Origin: Peptostreptococcaceae bacterium VA2
Lineage (GTDB): Bacteria > Bacillota > Clostridia > Peptostreptococcales > Peptostreptococcaceae
NCBI GenBank assembly: GCA_000686145.1
Contig: JMMB01000007.1
Span: forward strand, 1,798,001 to 1,862,000
DNA: 64,000 nucleotides
Direction: 5' to 3'
Shown: positions 51,158 to 60,163 of the stretch, in pieces
How the letters are laid out: every line of letters begins with the position of its first letter
How positions within the stretch are numbered: the first letter of the stretch is position 1
Program-made: the position numbers and the translations under genes
Notes under the pieces: model-generated
The model's input: the letters and a program-made list of their open reading frames with translations, nothing else
What the model was told of the DNA's origin: nothing
The model's database searches: none

Positions 51158-53287
51158 ATGAAAAACAAAAAACTGTTATCTACTATAACAGTGGGGGCAT
51201 TGTCATTTTCTATGTTGGCTCCATGGTCTGCTAGGCCCTTAGAAGCCGAAGCACAAACTACACCACAGTGGAATGTGGAGAAATACGGAGATCGTATTGA
51301 TGTAGACAGTCAACTAGAACAATTATCTAAAGATCCATCATTTCTAAAGCAAGCTGACAAGGATATCAAGGCAAACGCAGCACAAATTAATTTTAATGAA
51401 AACCAGTCATCAAAAGATTCGACTAATAATAATTCCTTCACATACGATGGAGGAACAAAGTCATTTTTAAATAGAAAATTAAATTTCAAAGAATTTACTC
51501 TTCGTAGCGTTGGGCAAAATGTTGAAATTTGGGTAGCAAATGATTTATCTTTCCCAGAAGGTGATTCTCGTCCTGATCCTGTAGCTACACAAAGCCAAGT
51601 AGACAAACTTCGTGATGAATTTGATAAAAATATTTATCCAAAAGATACTGAGTTTTTTGGAACTCCAGATGTACATGATGGTTCAAAGTCTACTATAGCT
51701 GGAAAGGTTGAAGGTATTCCTAAAGGTTACTATGAGGGTAGCGAAAAAGTTATAATGCTAGTAGATAATATTATAGATGATAACTATAATGATCCAAATT
51801 ATCCATTCTTTGTAGCAGGTTTTTATTGGCAAACACTTGAAAAATATATGGATAGAAACATTATAACAATAGATACAAGAGATTGGGATACTCGTTTAGA
51901 ATCTACATTCTTTGGAACAACTATCCATGAACTTCAACATTTGATTCATGCAGACAATGATGCTTCTGAAGAAACATGGATTAATGAAGGTATGTCTACT
52001 TTTTCTGAATATCTCGGAGGATATGGACATGATGACGGTTCTATTAACTTCTATTTAGATCATCCAGAAAATTCACTTGTTAATTGGGATGATCATAGAG
52101 TAACATCAACAGGTCCTGAAACTATTGCCGATTATGGTCAGGTATATTTATTTACTTTATACATGAATGATAAATTTGGTAAAGACTTTATTAAAGATTT
52201 AGCATTAAATAAAAATCAAGGAATCAATAGTATTAATGAAGTATTAAAGGCTCATGGATCTAATCTTACTTTCACTGAGCTTTATCAAAACTTTATAACT
52301 GCATTATCTTTAGATAGTGATAGAGCAGGAAATGGAGTTTATAAATTTGACAGTATCAATCTTAGAGATATTGCTGTAGATAAACAAGGTACAAAACGTG
52401 GTATGACAGTAAACTATGAAAAAGCTGCACAGTTTGAAAAAACAGGGGTTCCAGCTTGGGGTGGAGACTTTAAAATGTTAGATTTTAAAGACAAAATTAG
52501 AAGTATATCTTTTGATGGTGTAGATTTCTTATCAAGTCCATGGAAATCAGTAGCTGACCCTAAAGATCCAAACAATAAAGTATTGTGGGGTAATGCAGGT
52601 GATGAAGCAGACAATGGTTTAATTTTTGAAGCAGATCTTACTAATAAAGATAAAGCAACTTTGAAATTTGATAACCTTATTAATATAGAAGAGCAATGGG
52701 ATTTTGGAGTTGTTCAAGTTTCTACGGATAATGGGAAAACTTGGGTAAGTTTAGCTAATGAAAATACACGTAGTGACGTTGTAGATAACGGATATCCAAA
52801 AATAAAAGAAAATCTTCCTGGATTTACAGGAACTTATGACGGATGGAAGAAGGAAACTTTTGATTTAAGTGCATATGCTGGTCAAAAAATATTAGTTTCT
52901 TTCCGTTATTTAACAGACTGGGGTGGCAATGAAGCTGGCTGGTATATAGATAATATTGAAATTCCTGAAATTGGATATATTAAAGATGGAAGTTCTATAG
53001 ATGATTTTAAATCTTTTAAAGAATTAGCAGGTGAATATGTAAATTACACAGTAACATTTATTAATGAAAAAGAAGTTGGAAATAAAAAAGGAAAGAAAAC
53101 AAATTATAAGGTTATTACAGTTGATCCATTTAATGTAACTCAAAAAGATGCATTGACATTAAGACAGTTATTCCATGATGGAAACAACTATATGATTACA
53201 TCCTATGCAGCTCCTACAGATGATAAAAATCCAGTAGATTTTACGTATGAAGTTAATTTTAAAACAAACAATTCAAATAAGAAATAA
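51158..53287 (+). CDS. Secreted zinc metalloprotease, immune inhibitor A-like
   Basis: 709 residues. A signal peptide (about 1-32, KKLLSTITVGALSFSMLAPW) precedes a Ser/Asn-rich region. The gluzincin active site HELQHLIHADND (His257, Glu258, His261) is followed by WINEGMSTFSEYLGG with Glu277 as third ligand. The C-terminal half contains a jelly-roll-like fragment (WDFGVVQVSTDNGKTWVSL, DLSAYAGQKILVSFRY) typical of peptidase M6-type proteins, and a final beta region. It would act outside the cell on host or dietary proteins. The HExxH-x-H context differs slightly from classical InhA, so the exact M6/M30 assignment is open. Confidence 0.85.
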   Translation: MKNKKLLSTITVGALSFSMLAPWSARPLEAEAQTTPQWNVEKYGDRIDVDSQLEQLSKDPSFLKQADKDIKANAAQINFNENQSSKDSTNNNSFTYDGGTKSFLNRKLNFKEFTLRSVGQNVEIWVANDLSFPEGDSRPDPVATQSQVDKLRDEFDKNIYPKDTEFFGTPDVHDGSKSTIAGKVEGIPKGYYEGSEKVIMLVDNIIDDNYNDPNYPFFVAGFYWQTLEKYMDRNIITIDTRDWDTRLESTFFGTTIHELQHLIHADNDASEETWINEGMSTFSEYLGGYGHDDGSINFYLDHPENSLVNWDDHRVTSTGPETIADYGQVYLFTLYMNDKFGKDFIKDLALNKNQGINSINEVLKAHGSNLTFTELYQNFITALSLDSDRAGNGVYKFDSINLRDIAVDKQGTKRGMTVNYEKAAQFEKTGVPAWGGDFKMLDFKDKIRSISFDGVDFLSSPWKSVADPKDPNNKVLWGNAGDEADNGLIFEADLTNKDKATLKFDNLINIEEQWDFGVVQVSTDNGKTWVSLANENTRSDVVDNGYPKIKENLPGFTGTYDGWKKETFDLSAYAGQKILVSFRYLTDWGGNEAGWYIDNIEIPEIGYIKDGSSIDDFKSFKELAGEYVNYTVTFINEKEVGNKKGKKTNYKVITVDPFNVTQKDALTLRQLFHDGNNYMITSYAAPTDDKNPVDFTYEVNFKTNNSNKK

Positions 53288-53342
53288 CATATAAAATAAA
53301 TGCTTAACACTTAAAAACGTGTTAAGCATTTATTTTATATGT
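53287..53342 (+). terminator. Terminator of the metalloprotease gene
   Basis: A perfect 24-bp stem (53287-53310 with 53319-53342) begins at the stop codon. The following 190 bp are AT-rich without a gene. Confidence 0.85.
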
Positions 53343-53536
53343 AAATATTTTAGATACCTCCTTTCTAATTTTATCTCTAGTTATTCTTCCTTTACATACT
53401 GCACCCATAAGTATATTACCTTTTCTATAAATTTATCACAAAGAAAGCTAACAAAGCCAATTTTCAAAACATAATGTAATATATAGTTTACTTTTTGTTA
53501 TATATATCATACCATATGTAATATAAGGAGGTTTAT

Positions 53537-53731
53537 ATGAAGAATAAAAGAATGAAAATAGCTCGTATTGAGTGTGATATGAAACAAGATGATTTATCCA
53601 AAGCAGTAGGGGTAACAAGGCAGACTATCGGATTAATAGAGTCTGGAAACTATAACCCTACTCTAAATCTTTGTATTGCAATATGTAAGGCTTTAGGAAA
53701 GACCTTAGATGATTTATTTTGGGAGGAATAA
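53537..53731 (+). CDS. Small XRE-family HTH regulator (YgzD-like)
   Basis: 64 residues. The complete HTH_3 domain is KIARIECDMKQDDLSKAVGV, TRQTIGLIESGNYNPTLNL and CIAICKALGKTLDDLFW. The AAGGAGGT site is ideal. It ends 2 bp before the membrane-protein start. Such pairs, a tiny regulator with a small membrane protein, are common in Firmicutes and are probably self-regulating; the signal is unknown. Confidence 0.88.
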   Translation: MKNKRMKIARIECDMKQDDLSKAVGVTRQTIGLIESGNYNPTLNLCIAICKALGKTLDDLFWEE

Positions 53732-53733
53732 TA

Positions 53734-54192
53734 ATGAAAAATATTAAAAATCAAGATGAAAGAGTTTTAGCTCAAAGAAGAAAAATTCAAAGTGATGGAT
53801 TTCAATTATTAATTTATGCGTTGCTTATATCTGTTTTAATTCAACAAATATTTTTACAAGCTCCACCTAGTCAATATATGGTTGAGCTTTTATGTTTAAT
53901 AGGTGCTGGACTTTATAATCTTATTCGTAATTTAAATATAGGTAATAATCTTTTTGGTGATGAGAGTAATTCAGGTAAAAATATTTTTAAAAATGCCATA
54001 TTTTCAGGGGTAGGAGCTATTATTTTCTTTGCCATACTAATAGGTGAAAAAAATATTTGGAATCTTTTAAGTTATGGCTTAATATTTGCCGCTATATTCG
54101 TATGTAGAACTTATTTTATTCACTATATTAGTAAAAGAAAGCAAGATAAAATTAAAAGAGAACTAGATATGGATGAAGATGATATTGATTAA
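53734..54192 (+). CDS. DUF6773-like membrane protein
   Basis: 152 residues from the ATG at 53734 (GGGAGG site inside the preceding gene's last codons). Four hydrophobic helices are visible (about 25-45, 55-75, 88-108, 112-130), starting DERVLAQRRKIQSDGFQLLI and containing PPSQYMVELLCLIGAGLYNL. The family is of unknown role and is usually encoded after an XRE regulator, as here. The cytoplasmic tail is Lys/Asp-rich. Confidence 0.72.
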   Translation: MKNIKNQDERVLAQRRKIQSDGFQLLIYALLISVLIQQIFLQAPPSQYMVELLCLIGAGLYNLIRNLNIGNNLFGDESNSGKNIFKNAIFSGVGAIIFFAILIGEKNIWNLLSYGLIFAAIFVCRTYFIHYISKRKQDKIKRELDMDEDDID

Positions 54193-54202
54193 TATTTATC
54201 TG

Positions 54203-54245
54203 AAAAGTATTAGGGTAAATTTTTTCAACCTACCCTAATACTTTT
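54203..54245 (+). terminator. Terminator of the HTH/membrane pair
   Basis: A perfect 15-bp stem, AAAAGTATTAGGGTA (54203-54217) with its complement (54231-54245). Confidence 0.85.
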
Positions 54246-54328
54246 ACCATTTACTCTATTTTTTTAGATTTCTTTCTATCTGCTCTGTCTTTATGCACTA
54301 GTTACTGCATTCCATTTGATTACCATTA

Positions 54329-54588
54329 TTAAAACATGTTATTTCTTATTCTAAACTTATATAAATGAATTTCAGTTAAAACTATAGGCCCAAATAAAAT
54401 TAATATTTCTGCTATATAATAAACTGCACTTGGAAGTTTCAAATTCATTAAATTAGTTAATACAATAATACCAATAGAAAATATTAAAGATATTGTACAA
54501 ACCTTATAAATATAAGTATTTGCTTCTTCCCTCCCCTATAATACATTCCCTTTATGGTCAATAGCTGTCTTAATGCAAGTTTATCCAT
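54329..54588 (-). pseudogene. Frameshifted membrane protein relic
   Basis: From the ATG at 54588 the frame reads MDKLALRQLLTIKGMYYRG. After a 1-nt loss in the G-rich stretch near 54535 it continues GREEANTYIYKVCTISLIFS, then two hydrophobic helices and a TAA at 54329-54331. There is no ribosome site and the gene is short, so it is a damaged remnant. The rest of 54246-54778 is AT-rich with nothing recognised. Confidence 0.6.
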
Positions 54589-54778
54589 TAAATATACATC
54601 TTTTCTATAAGATATCTTAAAGTATAGTTGATACATATATTATAAACTACTTTATATAAATTTTTTTCTAAAATACTTTAATATAACTTAAAAAACAAAT
54701 CTCCTATACTCATATTAAGAAAGTAATCAAAACAAAGTATTACTTTTCTTAAATAAAATTTAAAAGGAGGTAAACCTT

Positions 54779-54997
54779 ATGGCTGTTGTTGAAATAAAGA
54801 ACCCTTCAAGCTTAAAAATAAGATTAGATTTAGGCATGGTAGATGGAAAAACAAAAACTAGAACTAAATCTTATACTTCTTTAAAACATAATGCTTCTTT
54901 GCAAGATGTATATGATGTTGCTGAAGTTATAATGGGACTGCAAGAACATGGTGTTTTAGACATAATCAAAGTTGATAATACAATACTTGGTGCATAA
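54779..54997 (+). CDS. DUF1659 family protein
   Basis: 72 residues. AVVEIKNPSSLKIRLDLGMV, SYTSLKHNASLQDVYDVAEV and IMGLQEHGVLDIIKVDNTIL match DUF1659, a small protein of unknown role that is almost always encoded beside DUF2922 and YvrJ genes in Bacilli and Clostridia. The AAAGGAGGT site is ideal. The stop is 36 bp ahead of the DUF2922 gene. Confidence 0.85.
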   Translation: MAVVEIKNPSSLKIRLDLGMVDGKTKTRTKSYTSLKHNASLQDVYDVAEVIMGLQEHGVLDIIKVDNTILGA

Positions 54998-55035
54998 ACC
55001 TTTGTATTAAATTTTAATGAAAGGAGGACTTTGAT

Positions 55036-55266
55036 ATGGAACTTACTAAAAAGTTACTTATGACTTTTAAGAATAGTGATGATAAAAAAATCTCTTTATC
55101 TGTAGAAGATCCTAGAGATAATATAACTGAAGAAGAAATAAAAACAGTTGTGGATTTAATAGTTTCTAAAAATATATTCGCTCCAAATGGAATGGATTTA
55201 GTAGCAGCAGTTGAAGCTAAAGTTGTTGTTACAGATACTACTCCTTATGACTTAGTTATAGGGTAG
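55036..55266 (+). CDS. DUF2922 family protein
   Basis: 76 residues. KKLLMTFKNSDDKKISLSVE, DPRDNITEEEIKTVVDLIV and NIFAPNGMDLVAAVEAKVVV fit DUF2922. It follows the DUF1659 gene in one operon with its own AAAGGAGG site. The pair, and the usual YvrJ third member, has no known function. The terminator lies right after. Confidence 0.85.
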   Translation: MELTKKLLMTFKNSDDKKISLSVEDPRDNITEEEIKTVVDLIVSKNIFAPNGMDLVAAVEAKVVVTDTTPYDLVIG

Positions 55267-55286
55267 TATAAAATTTAATCTAAATC

Positions 55287-55334
55287 AAAAAAGACTATGC
55301 TTTGAAACTTCCCTTTTTCTAGCATAGTCTTTTT
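55287..55334 (+). terminator. Terminator of the DUF1659/DUF2922 operon
   Basis: AAAAAGACTATGC pairs with GCATAGTCTTTTT around a loop of about 20 nt. Confidence 0.8.
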
Positions 55335-55344
55335 ACTTATAAAA

Positions 55345-55488
55345 TTGATAGCTTCTGTAAGCTTTCCTATAGCTCTTAGCATGTATTTACTTGCTAGGAT
55401 AGAAGGTAAGCTTCAGATACTATCTGATAGTATTAATGAATTATCTAAAAATATAATAAGTATGAGACAAAGTAAATACTACAGGTAA
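55345..55488 (+). pseudogene. YvrJ-family small membrane protein, cut off by a terminator
   Basis: The frame LIASVSFPIALSMYLLARIE, GKLQILSDSINELSKN is YvrJ (membrane helix, then RIEGKL...SINELS). It would normally follow DUF2922 directly. Here the operon terminator stands between, and the only in-frame start is a TTG at 55345 without a ribosome site, so it is probably silent or decaying. Confidence 0.6.
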
Positions 55489-55567
55489 TATATAAATTTC
55501 ACACTATCTTTAAATATTTCAGATATAAAAATTTAACTGTATATTATATGTTTATTCATACATAATA

Positions 55568-57244
55568 TTATTCTGGAATTTTAACACAAATATGGTATAG
55601 ATTTACTATATTACCTGATCTATTATGCTTAGTTAGTGCCACTTTAATATCCGAATAATGAAATTCATTGTCTATGCTATCATCAAATCCAATAAGTTCG
55701 TATTTATATTTATGCTCTCTAACATGTATTTTATATTTTTCCCAGAAACTAGAGAAGTTTTTTGCTGTTACATAACTAATAACATAATTATATTGAAGTC
55801 CGGTTGTATCATATCCAAATATCTTATTTATATGAGTATTTATATATTCTACACTTAAAGCAGACAAATTCATAGCTTCGATAACTGCATATGGTGTATT
55901 GTTTTCATATACCATTATATCAATTTCTCCAGCTGATTTTCCTGTGTTAGATGTTCCCCATCTAGTTTGATCTTTAGTTGAATATTCCATACTATCTAAT
56001 AAATCTCTTATAAATCCATTTCTGTCATCTTCTGAAGCTTTTCTGTACATATGATTTCCTTGTAATTTTATACAGGCTATAATAATTGAATCTAATAAGC
56101 CTTCATACGAATAACGTTTAGTGCACTTCATAAATTCATATATCGCAACCTCTTTATTTGGACCTAGAATCTGTTTCTTAAAATTTTCTATATCCTCTTC
56201 CTTAACTCTGGGATATATACTTTTCATAAAATTAAAATTTATGTTTTGACTAGAAATATTATCGTTTGTAATTGTACGTTTTAAATACATTAAGAATTTT
56301 TTTTCTTTATCCGAAATATCGTCTAATTCTAATAAAACATCTATCTTAGAAATAGTTGATTTATAATTATATTTAAATATAGGCTCTACAATATGCTCAA
56401 CAAGATTATTACTGACATCATTTATAATTTTATTATGATAAAAATCTTCTTTATAATCTACATTTTTTAATTCATAAAACTGTAAACATAAATTATTAAA
56501 CTCCTTTCTATAATCCAACCATTTTTCCACATCTTTCATCTTTATCATTTCTAATTTTGATATACTTCTACTAATACCAACATAAACTTGATTACTAGGT
56601 TCATTAAATGAAAATATCGCTTTTTCCCATATTAGTGACATTATTTGTTTATATAGTTCATTAGTCTGTTGTGAATTAAAGCACATACTATTGACTAAAT
56701 ATTTGCAAATTAACATTAGTATCTCAGCATCAATCCGATTGTCATCATTTTCCTTAGATGCTTCAAATAAAAGCTCTGCTTCCATCATATTTTTCTTATA
56801 TTCTTCTTCTACGTAAATATCATTCGCTTCAAATACCTTGATTAGACCTAGTTGATAATTAGCTTCTGACTTAATCTCATAATCTTTATCTTCTTTCTTC
56901 TCAACTAATATTTTTTTTATGTCCTCTTTTTCCTTTTGAATAAATAATGATAAATATTTTAGCCTCAAGCACTCTAAACTAGCATCTTGCTCTCCATCCC
57001 AATCATCAAGTAAAAATCCTATAATTTTCCTTACACTTATTTGCTCCTTATATACTAATACTAATAGCTCTTGTAATGCCCTTCTTTTACAAAATACTTT
57101 TTCATCATCATCTATAATAACTTTTTTAATAAATTTGAATGTGTCTTTTTCATTGTACTCATCTAATCCATTTATGTAAAAATCATCCCAATAATTTACT
57201 TTCTCTTTTAATGTCCATTCAAAGTAATTACTATATATATTCAT
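55568..57244 (-). CDS. Effector-like protein with C-terminal PD-(D/E)XK-type nuclease domain (third gene of the SMC operon)
   Basis: 558 residues. The first 340 are alpha-helical without a named domain (FEWTLKEKVNYWDDFYING, RRALQELLVLVYKEQI). From about 400 the domain reads GEIDIMV (Asp442), YAVIEAMNL (Glu456) and then THINKIFGYDTTGLQYNYVI. This is the D...E-A-x pattern of restriction-endonuclease-like folds seen in conflict proteins, with Met in place of the usual Lys. Cutting of phage or host DNA is inferred. Its ATG overlaps the SMC gene's stop (TAATG), so it is coupled. It is the likely effector of the three-gene system. Confidence 0.6.
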   Translation of the reverse strand: MNIYSNYFEWTLKEKVNYWDDFYINGLDEYNEKDTFKFIKKVIIDDDEKVFCKRRALQELLVLVYKEQISVRKIIGFLLDDWDGEQDASLECLRLKYLSLFIQKEKEDIKKILVEKKEDKDYEIKSEANYQLGLIKVFEANDIYVEEEYKKNMMEAELLFEASKENDDNRIDAEILMLICKYLVNSMCFNSQQTNELYKQIMSLIWEKAIFSFNEPSNQVYVGISRSISKLEMIKMKDVEKWLDYRKEFNNLCLQFYELKNVDYKEDFYHNKIINDVSNNLVEHIVEPIFKYNYKSTISKIDVLLELDDISDKEKKFLMYLKRTITNDNISSQNINFNFMKSIYPRVKEEDIENFKKQILGPNKEVAIYEFMKCTKRYSYEGLLDSIIIACIKLQGNHMYRKASEDDRNGFIRDLLDSMEYSTKDQTRWGTSNTGKSAGEIDIMVYENNTPYAVIEAMNLSALSVEYINTHINKIFGYDTTGLQYNYVISYVTAKNFSSFWEKYKIHVREHKYKYELIGFDDSIDNEFHYSDIKVALTKHNRSGNIVNLYHICVKIPE

Positions 57245-59313
57245 TAAAATACATACTCTCCTTTTGGATATACAGTTTGATTTTCTAATACATTTTCAAG
57301 TTCACGAGTTGCCGTTCCAATAATAATTTGTAAATTATTTCTATATCTTCTATCTATATTTAAAAGAACTTCCTTTAGACCTTCTAAGTATGTAAAATCC
57401 CCTTCTTCTTTATTTGGGCTATCTATAATTAAAAATCTAGTATGACGTCCAAAGTTTTTTTCAATATCCATTTGAATAAGTGCTAAATAAAATGCTAGCT
57501 TTACTCTTAGTTGTTCTCCTTCGGCTATATTATCAAATTTCACAAATAAACCATTTTGTATATATGTGATATTAAATTTATCATCAATATTTATATCTGT
57601 TATTGATTTAAGTCCAAATTCATGGATTTCATTAAGCATTATCTTTTCTAAAGTGTTTAAGATATTTTTGCTTTTCTCATATCTTTTATTATTCAGAAAT
57701 TCTGATGCTTCCGTTATTAAACTTAATTTATCATCCATTGCTTTTATATTTTCATTATCATCATTTAAATTATCTACTTTATATTTCAATATAGCTCTCT
57801 CTTCTATCAATAGAATTTCTTCATCGTAATTATTATTATGTTCTTTAATTTTTTCGATTTTACTACTAAGAGTTATAAAATCTTCTTTTATATTCTGTTT
57901 TTCTAATATTTTAATCTTATCATTTACTAAACTTATATTGGTATTTATTTCTTTTAACTCTATATTTAATTTAGTTATTTTTTCTTCTATTAAATTCTTA
58001 TCTATTTCTAAACTATTCAATAACTTTTCTAAGTTCTCAATCTTTGAGATATAGTTATCTTTATTTTTATCATCTTTCTCAACTTCCTCATTACATAGTG
58101 GGCATATGTGAACATCATCTTTTATTTTATTCTCTTTTACATCATGATTACAACTTGGGCAACATTTAATATTTAAGTTAGAGAAAAATTTATCTATTTC
58201 TATATATTCTTTTAGATCAATTACTAATTTTTTATTTCTAGTAATTTCTCTCTCTACTCTTCTTTTTTCTAATTTATACAATTCAATTTCATCTAATTTA
58301 ATTCCACGTTGTGCTGTTATTATTTTGTATGAATCACTTAGGTTTACTATCTCTTTATTATTTTTATTCATGTTTTCTAGGATTATATTATGTTCTCTTT
58401 GTAACTGTAGTAGATCCTTCATATCATCATTATTTTTTAGGTTATCAAGTTCTTTCTGAATCTCATTTAGCCTTAGCTCCATAACTCTTTTATTAGATTT
58501 ATTACCATCTAGTGTTTTACTCTCGTATTCTTTCTCTTTAGCAATTTCAAACTGCAACTTTTCTTTTTTTACATTTAGATGGTTTATTAGGTATGTATTC
58601 TCTAAACCTAGCAACATTTGAAATACTTTTTGCTCTTGACCACCATAAAAAGATCCACTATCTTTAGACTCTAAATAAATCGATTTATAATAAGTTTTCC
58701 AGCTCGCCCCTGCTTCTACTAATTTATTACTCTCTTTCTGGGATGATTTCTGAGTCCATTTAAGTGAATAGTAAGAAAATTGATTAAAAAAAAATTTTTG
58801 TATCTCTGAAACATAGGTTTTATTATCACTCGATTTAAACACAACATTATCACAATTAGAACCATTAATTAAAAAATCACTCCAGTGTATATTATAAAGA
58901 TTCCCTTTAAATCTACCTTCCAAATTTATTTCTATAGTATAATCTTTTTCATTAATCTTAAAACCTAGTGTAATATTATTAATCCATTGCTTTACATCTG
59001 CCTTTATACTTTTACTGCTAACATCTCCTACTAATGCTGCTTTTATTATCTTAAAAGTTGTAGACTTACCTTTTAAGTTATCTGCAATTATAATGTTAAC
59101 ACCTTCACCAAATTCTTTTTGAAAATCAATTTGATCTCCATTTTTCTTGTAACCTATAACTTTTAAATACTTAATTATAAGTCTTTTACCTGTTGATATC
59201 GGCATATCTTCAAATACAGCATCATATCCAAGGATTGATTTAATTTCAGCTTCTGAAAAACTGTCTTTGTACTTTTGACTTATTTCATCTATAAATCTAT
59301 CTAATTCACTCAT
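57244..59313 (-). CDS. SMC/Rad50-like ATPase with zinc hook (second gene of the SMC operon)
   Basis: 689 residues. The N-terminal ATPase half has Walker A ADNLKGKST (77-85, the first Gly replaced by Ala). A coiled coil runs from about 245. The zinc hook has two CPxC pairs (CCPSCNHDV, about 389; CPLCNEEV, about 408). A second coiled coil follows, then the C-terminal ATPase lobe with signature EGEQLRVKLA and Walker B FLIIDSPNKEE. It therefore bridges DNA like Rad50/SMC. ATPases of this build are the sensors of Lamassu (LmuB) and the core of ABC-three-component (ABC-3C) systems. It is coupled to genes on both sides by TAATG overlaps. Confidence 0.82.
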   Translation of the reverse strand: MSELDRFIDEISQKYKDSFSEAEIKSILGYDAVFEDMPISTGKRLIIKYLKVIGYKKNGDQIDFQKEFGEGVNIIIADNLKGKSTTFKIIKAALVGDVSSKSIKADVKQWINNITLGFKINEKDYTIEINLEGRFKGNLYNIHWSDFLINGSNCDNVVFKSSDNKTYVSEIQKFFFNQFSYYSLKWTQKSSQKESNKLVEAGASWKTYYKSIYLESKDSGSFYGGQEQKVFQMLLGLENTYLINHLNVKKEKLQFEIAKEKEYESKTLDGNKSNKRVMELRLNEIQKELDNLKNNDDMKDLLQLQREHNIILENMNKNNKEIVNLSDSYKIITAQRGIKLDEIELYKLEKRRVEREITRNKKLVIDLKEYIEIDKFFSNLNIKCCPSCNHDVKENKIKDDVHICPLCNEEVEKDDKNKDNYISKIENLEKLLNSLEIDKNLIEEKITKLNIELKEINTNISLVNDKIKILEKQNIKEDFITLSSKIEKIKEHNNNYDEEILLIEERAILKYKVDNLNDDNENIKAMDDKLSLITEASEFLNNKRYEKSKNILNTLEKIMLNEIHEFGLKSITDINIDDKFNITYIQNGLFVKFDNIAEGEQLRVKLAFYLALIQMDIEKNFGRHTRFLIIDSPNKEEGDFTYLEGLKEVLLNIDRRYRNNLQIIIGTATRELENVLENQTVYPKGEYVF

Positions 59314-59970
59314 TATAAATTTTCTCCAAATTCATCATAATATTTTTTCTTTACAATATCCTGTATATCATTTATATATTCTTTATAAGAGGTATTTTTA
59401 TATTCATCAATTTGATATTGAAGTGCTTTTAAACTAGTACCTGAGTAGTCACCAAAATACTTTTTAATCAATTCACACCTTTTAACATACCACCCAAGTT
59501 CATTAATTTCTTCTAGATTTTTTTTCATTTTATTATCTGCTTCTTTAGTAACAAAATAGCTCTTTTTTATAACCCTTAGTTTATTATCTCGTTCACTTTT
59601 ATATTTAATAAATTCACAAGAAACTAAAAATGCAATAATTTGATCAATATCTTCATATGCACCGAAAAAAAAATCTTTCCATTTCTAATCTACGTATTTC
59701 TGGTTCTTTTTCATCAAATATCTCTTTAACAATATGTTTTATCTCTAAGCTATCTATTCCATCTTTCCCTAAAATATCAAGCAACTGATATGCAAGATAG
59801 TCTGGATTTCTAAGTAAAAAGTCTAACTTTTGAATTTTAACTTCAGTATGTAAAACTTTACAACACTGAGAGTATTCAGCTCCATTATAGTCGTCTCCAA
59901 AAAAGTAAATAATAAAAAAAATTCTAATCCTATCTTTATACTGCCTAATCTTATCATAATTAATTTCCAT
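59313..59970 (-). CDS. ABC-3C middle component / LmuC-like small protein, frameshifted at an A9 run
   Basis: First gene of the operon, with a strong GGAGG site. As sequenced it stops at 59653 after 105 residues (EINYDKIRQYKDRIRIFFII, CCKVLHTEVKIQKLDFLLRN). If the nine-A run (59665-59673) had eight, the frame would join FFFGAYEDIDQIIAFLVSCE, FIKYKSERDNKLRVIKKSYF and run to the TAA that overlaps the SMC start, about 218 residues in all. That protein reads as a helical N-terminal part plus a winged-helix-like module, the kind of small partner found with SMC-like defence ATPases. The exact match to the next gene's coupling shows the longer protein is the ancestral one. Confidence 0.72.
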
Positions 59971-60004
59971 AATACACCTCCTGCAGTCATATCTGTATGT
60001 CTTT

Positions 60005-60033
60005 ATTTTAAATCAATTGTAATAAATTGGCAA
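60005..60033 (-). promoter_or_regulatory. Putative promoter of the SMC operon
   Basis: On the minus strand TTGCCA (60033-60028), a 17-bp spacer and TAAAAT (60010-60005) lie 35 bp before the operon's first start codon. The remaining 60034-60163 is AT-rich. Confidence 0.5.
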
Positions 60034-60163
60034 TTAATACCAGATTGTCACGATTCTAATTTTTATATTAAATACACATCATTCAATACTGAATATCGTA
60101 TATTTTGATATTGTATAATGTTTAGTTAAATTTGTAATAAAAAATTAATATTAACTATTAATA

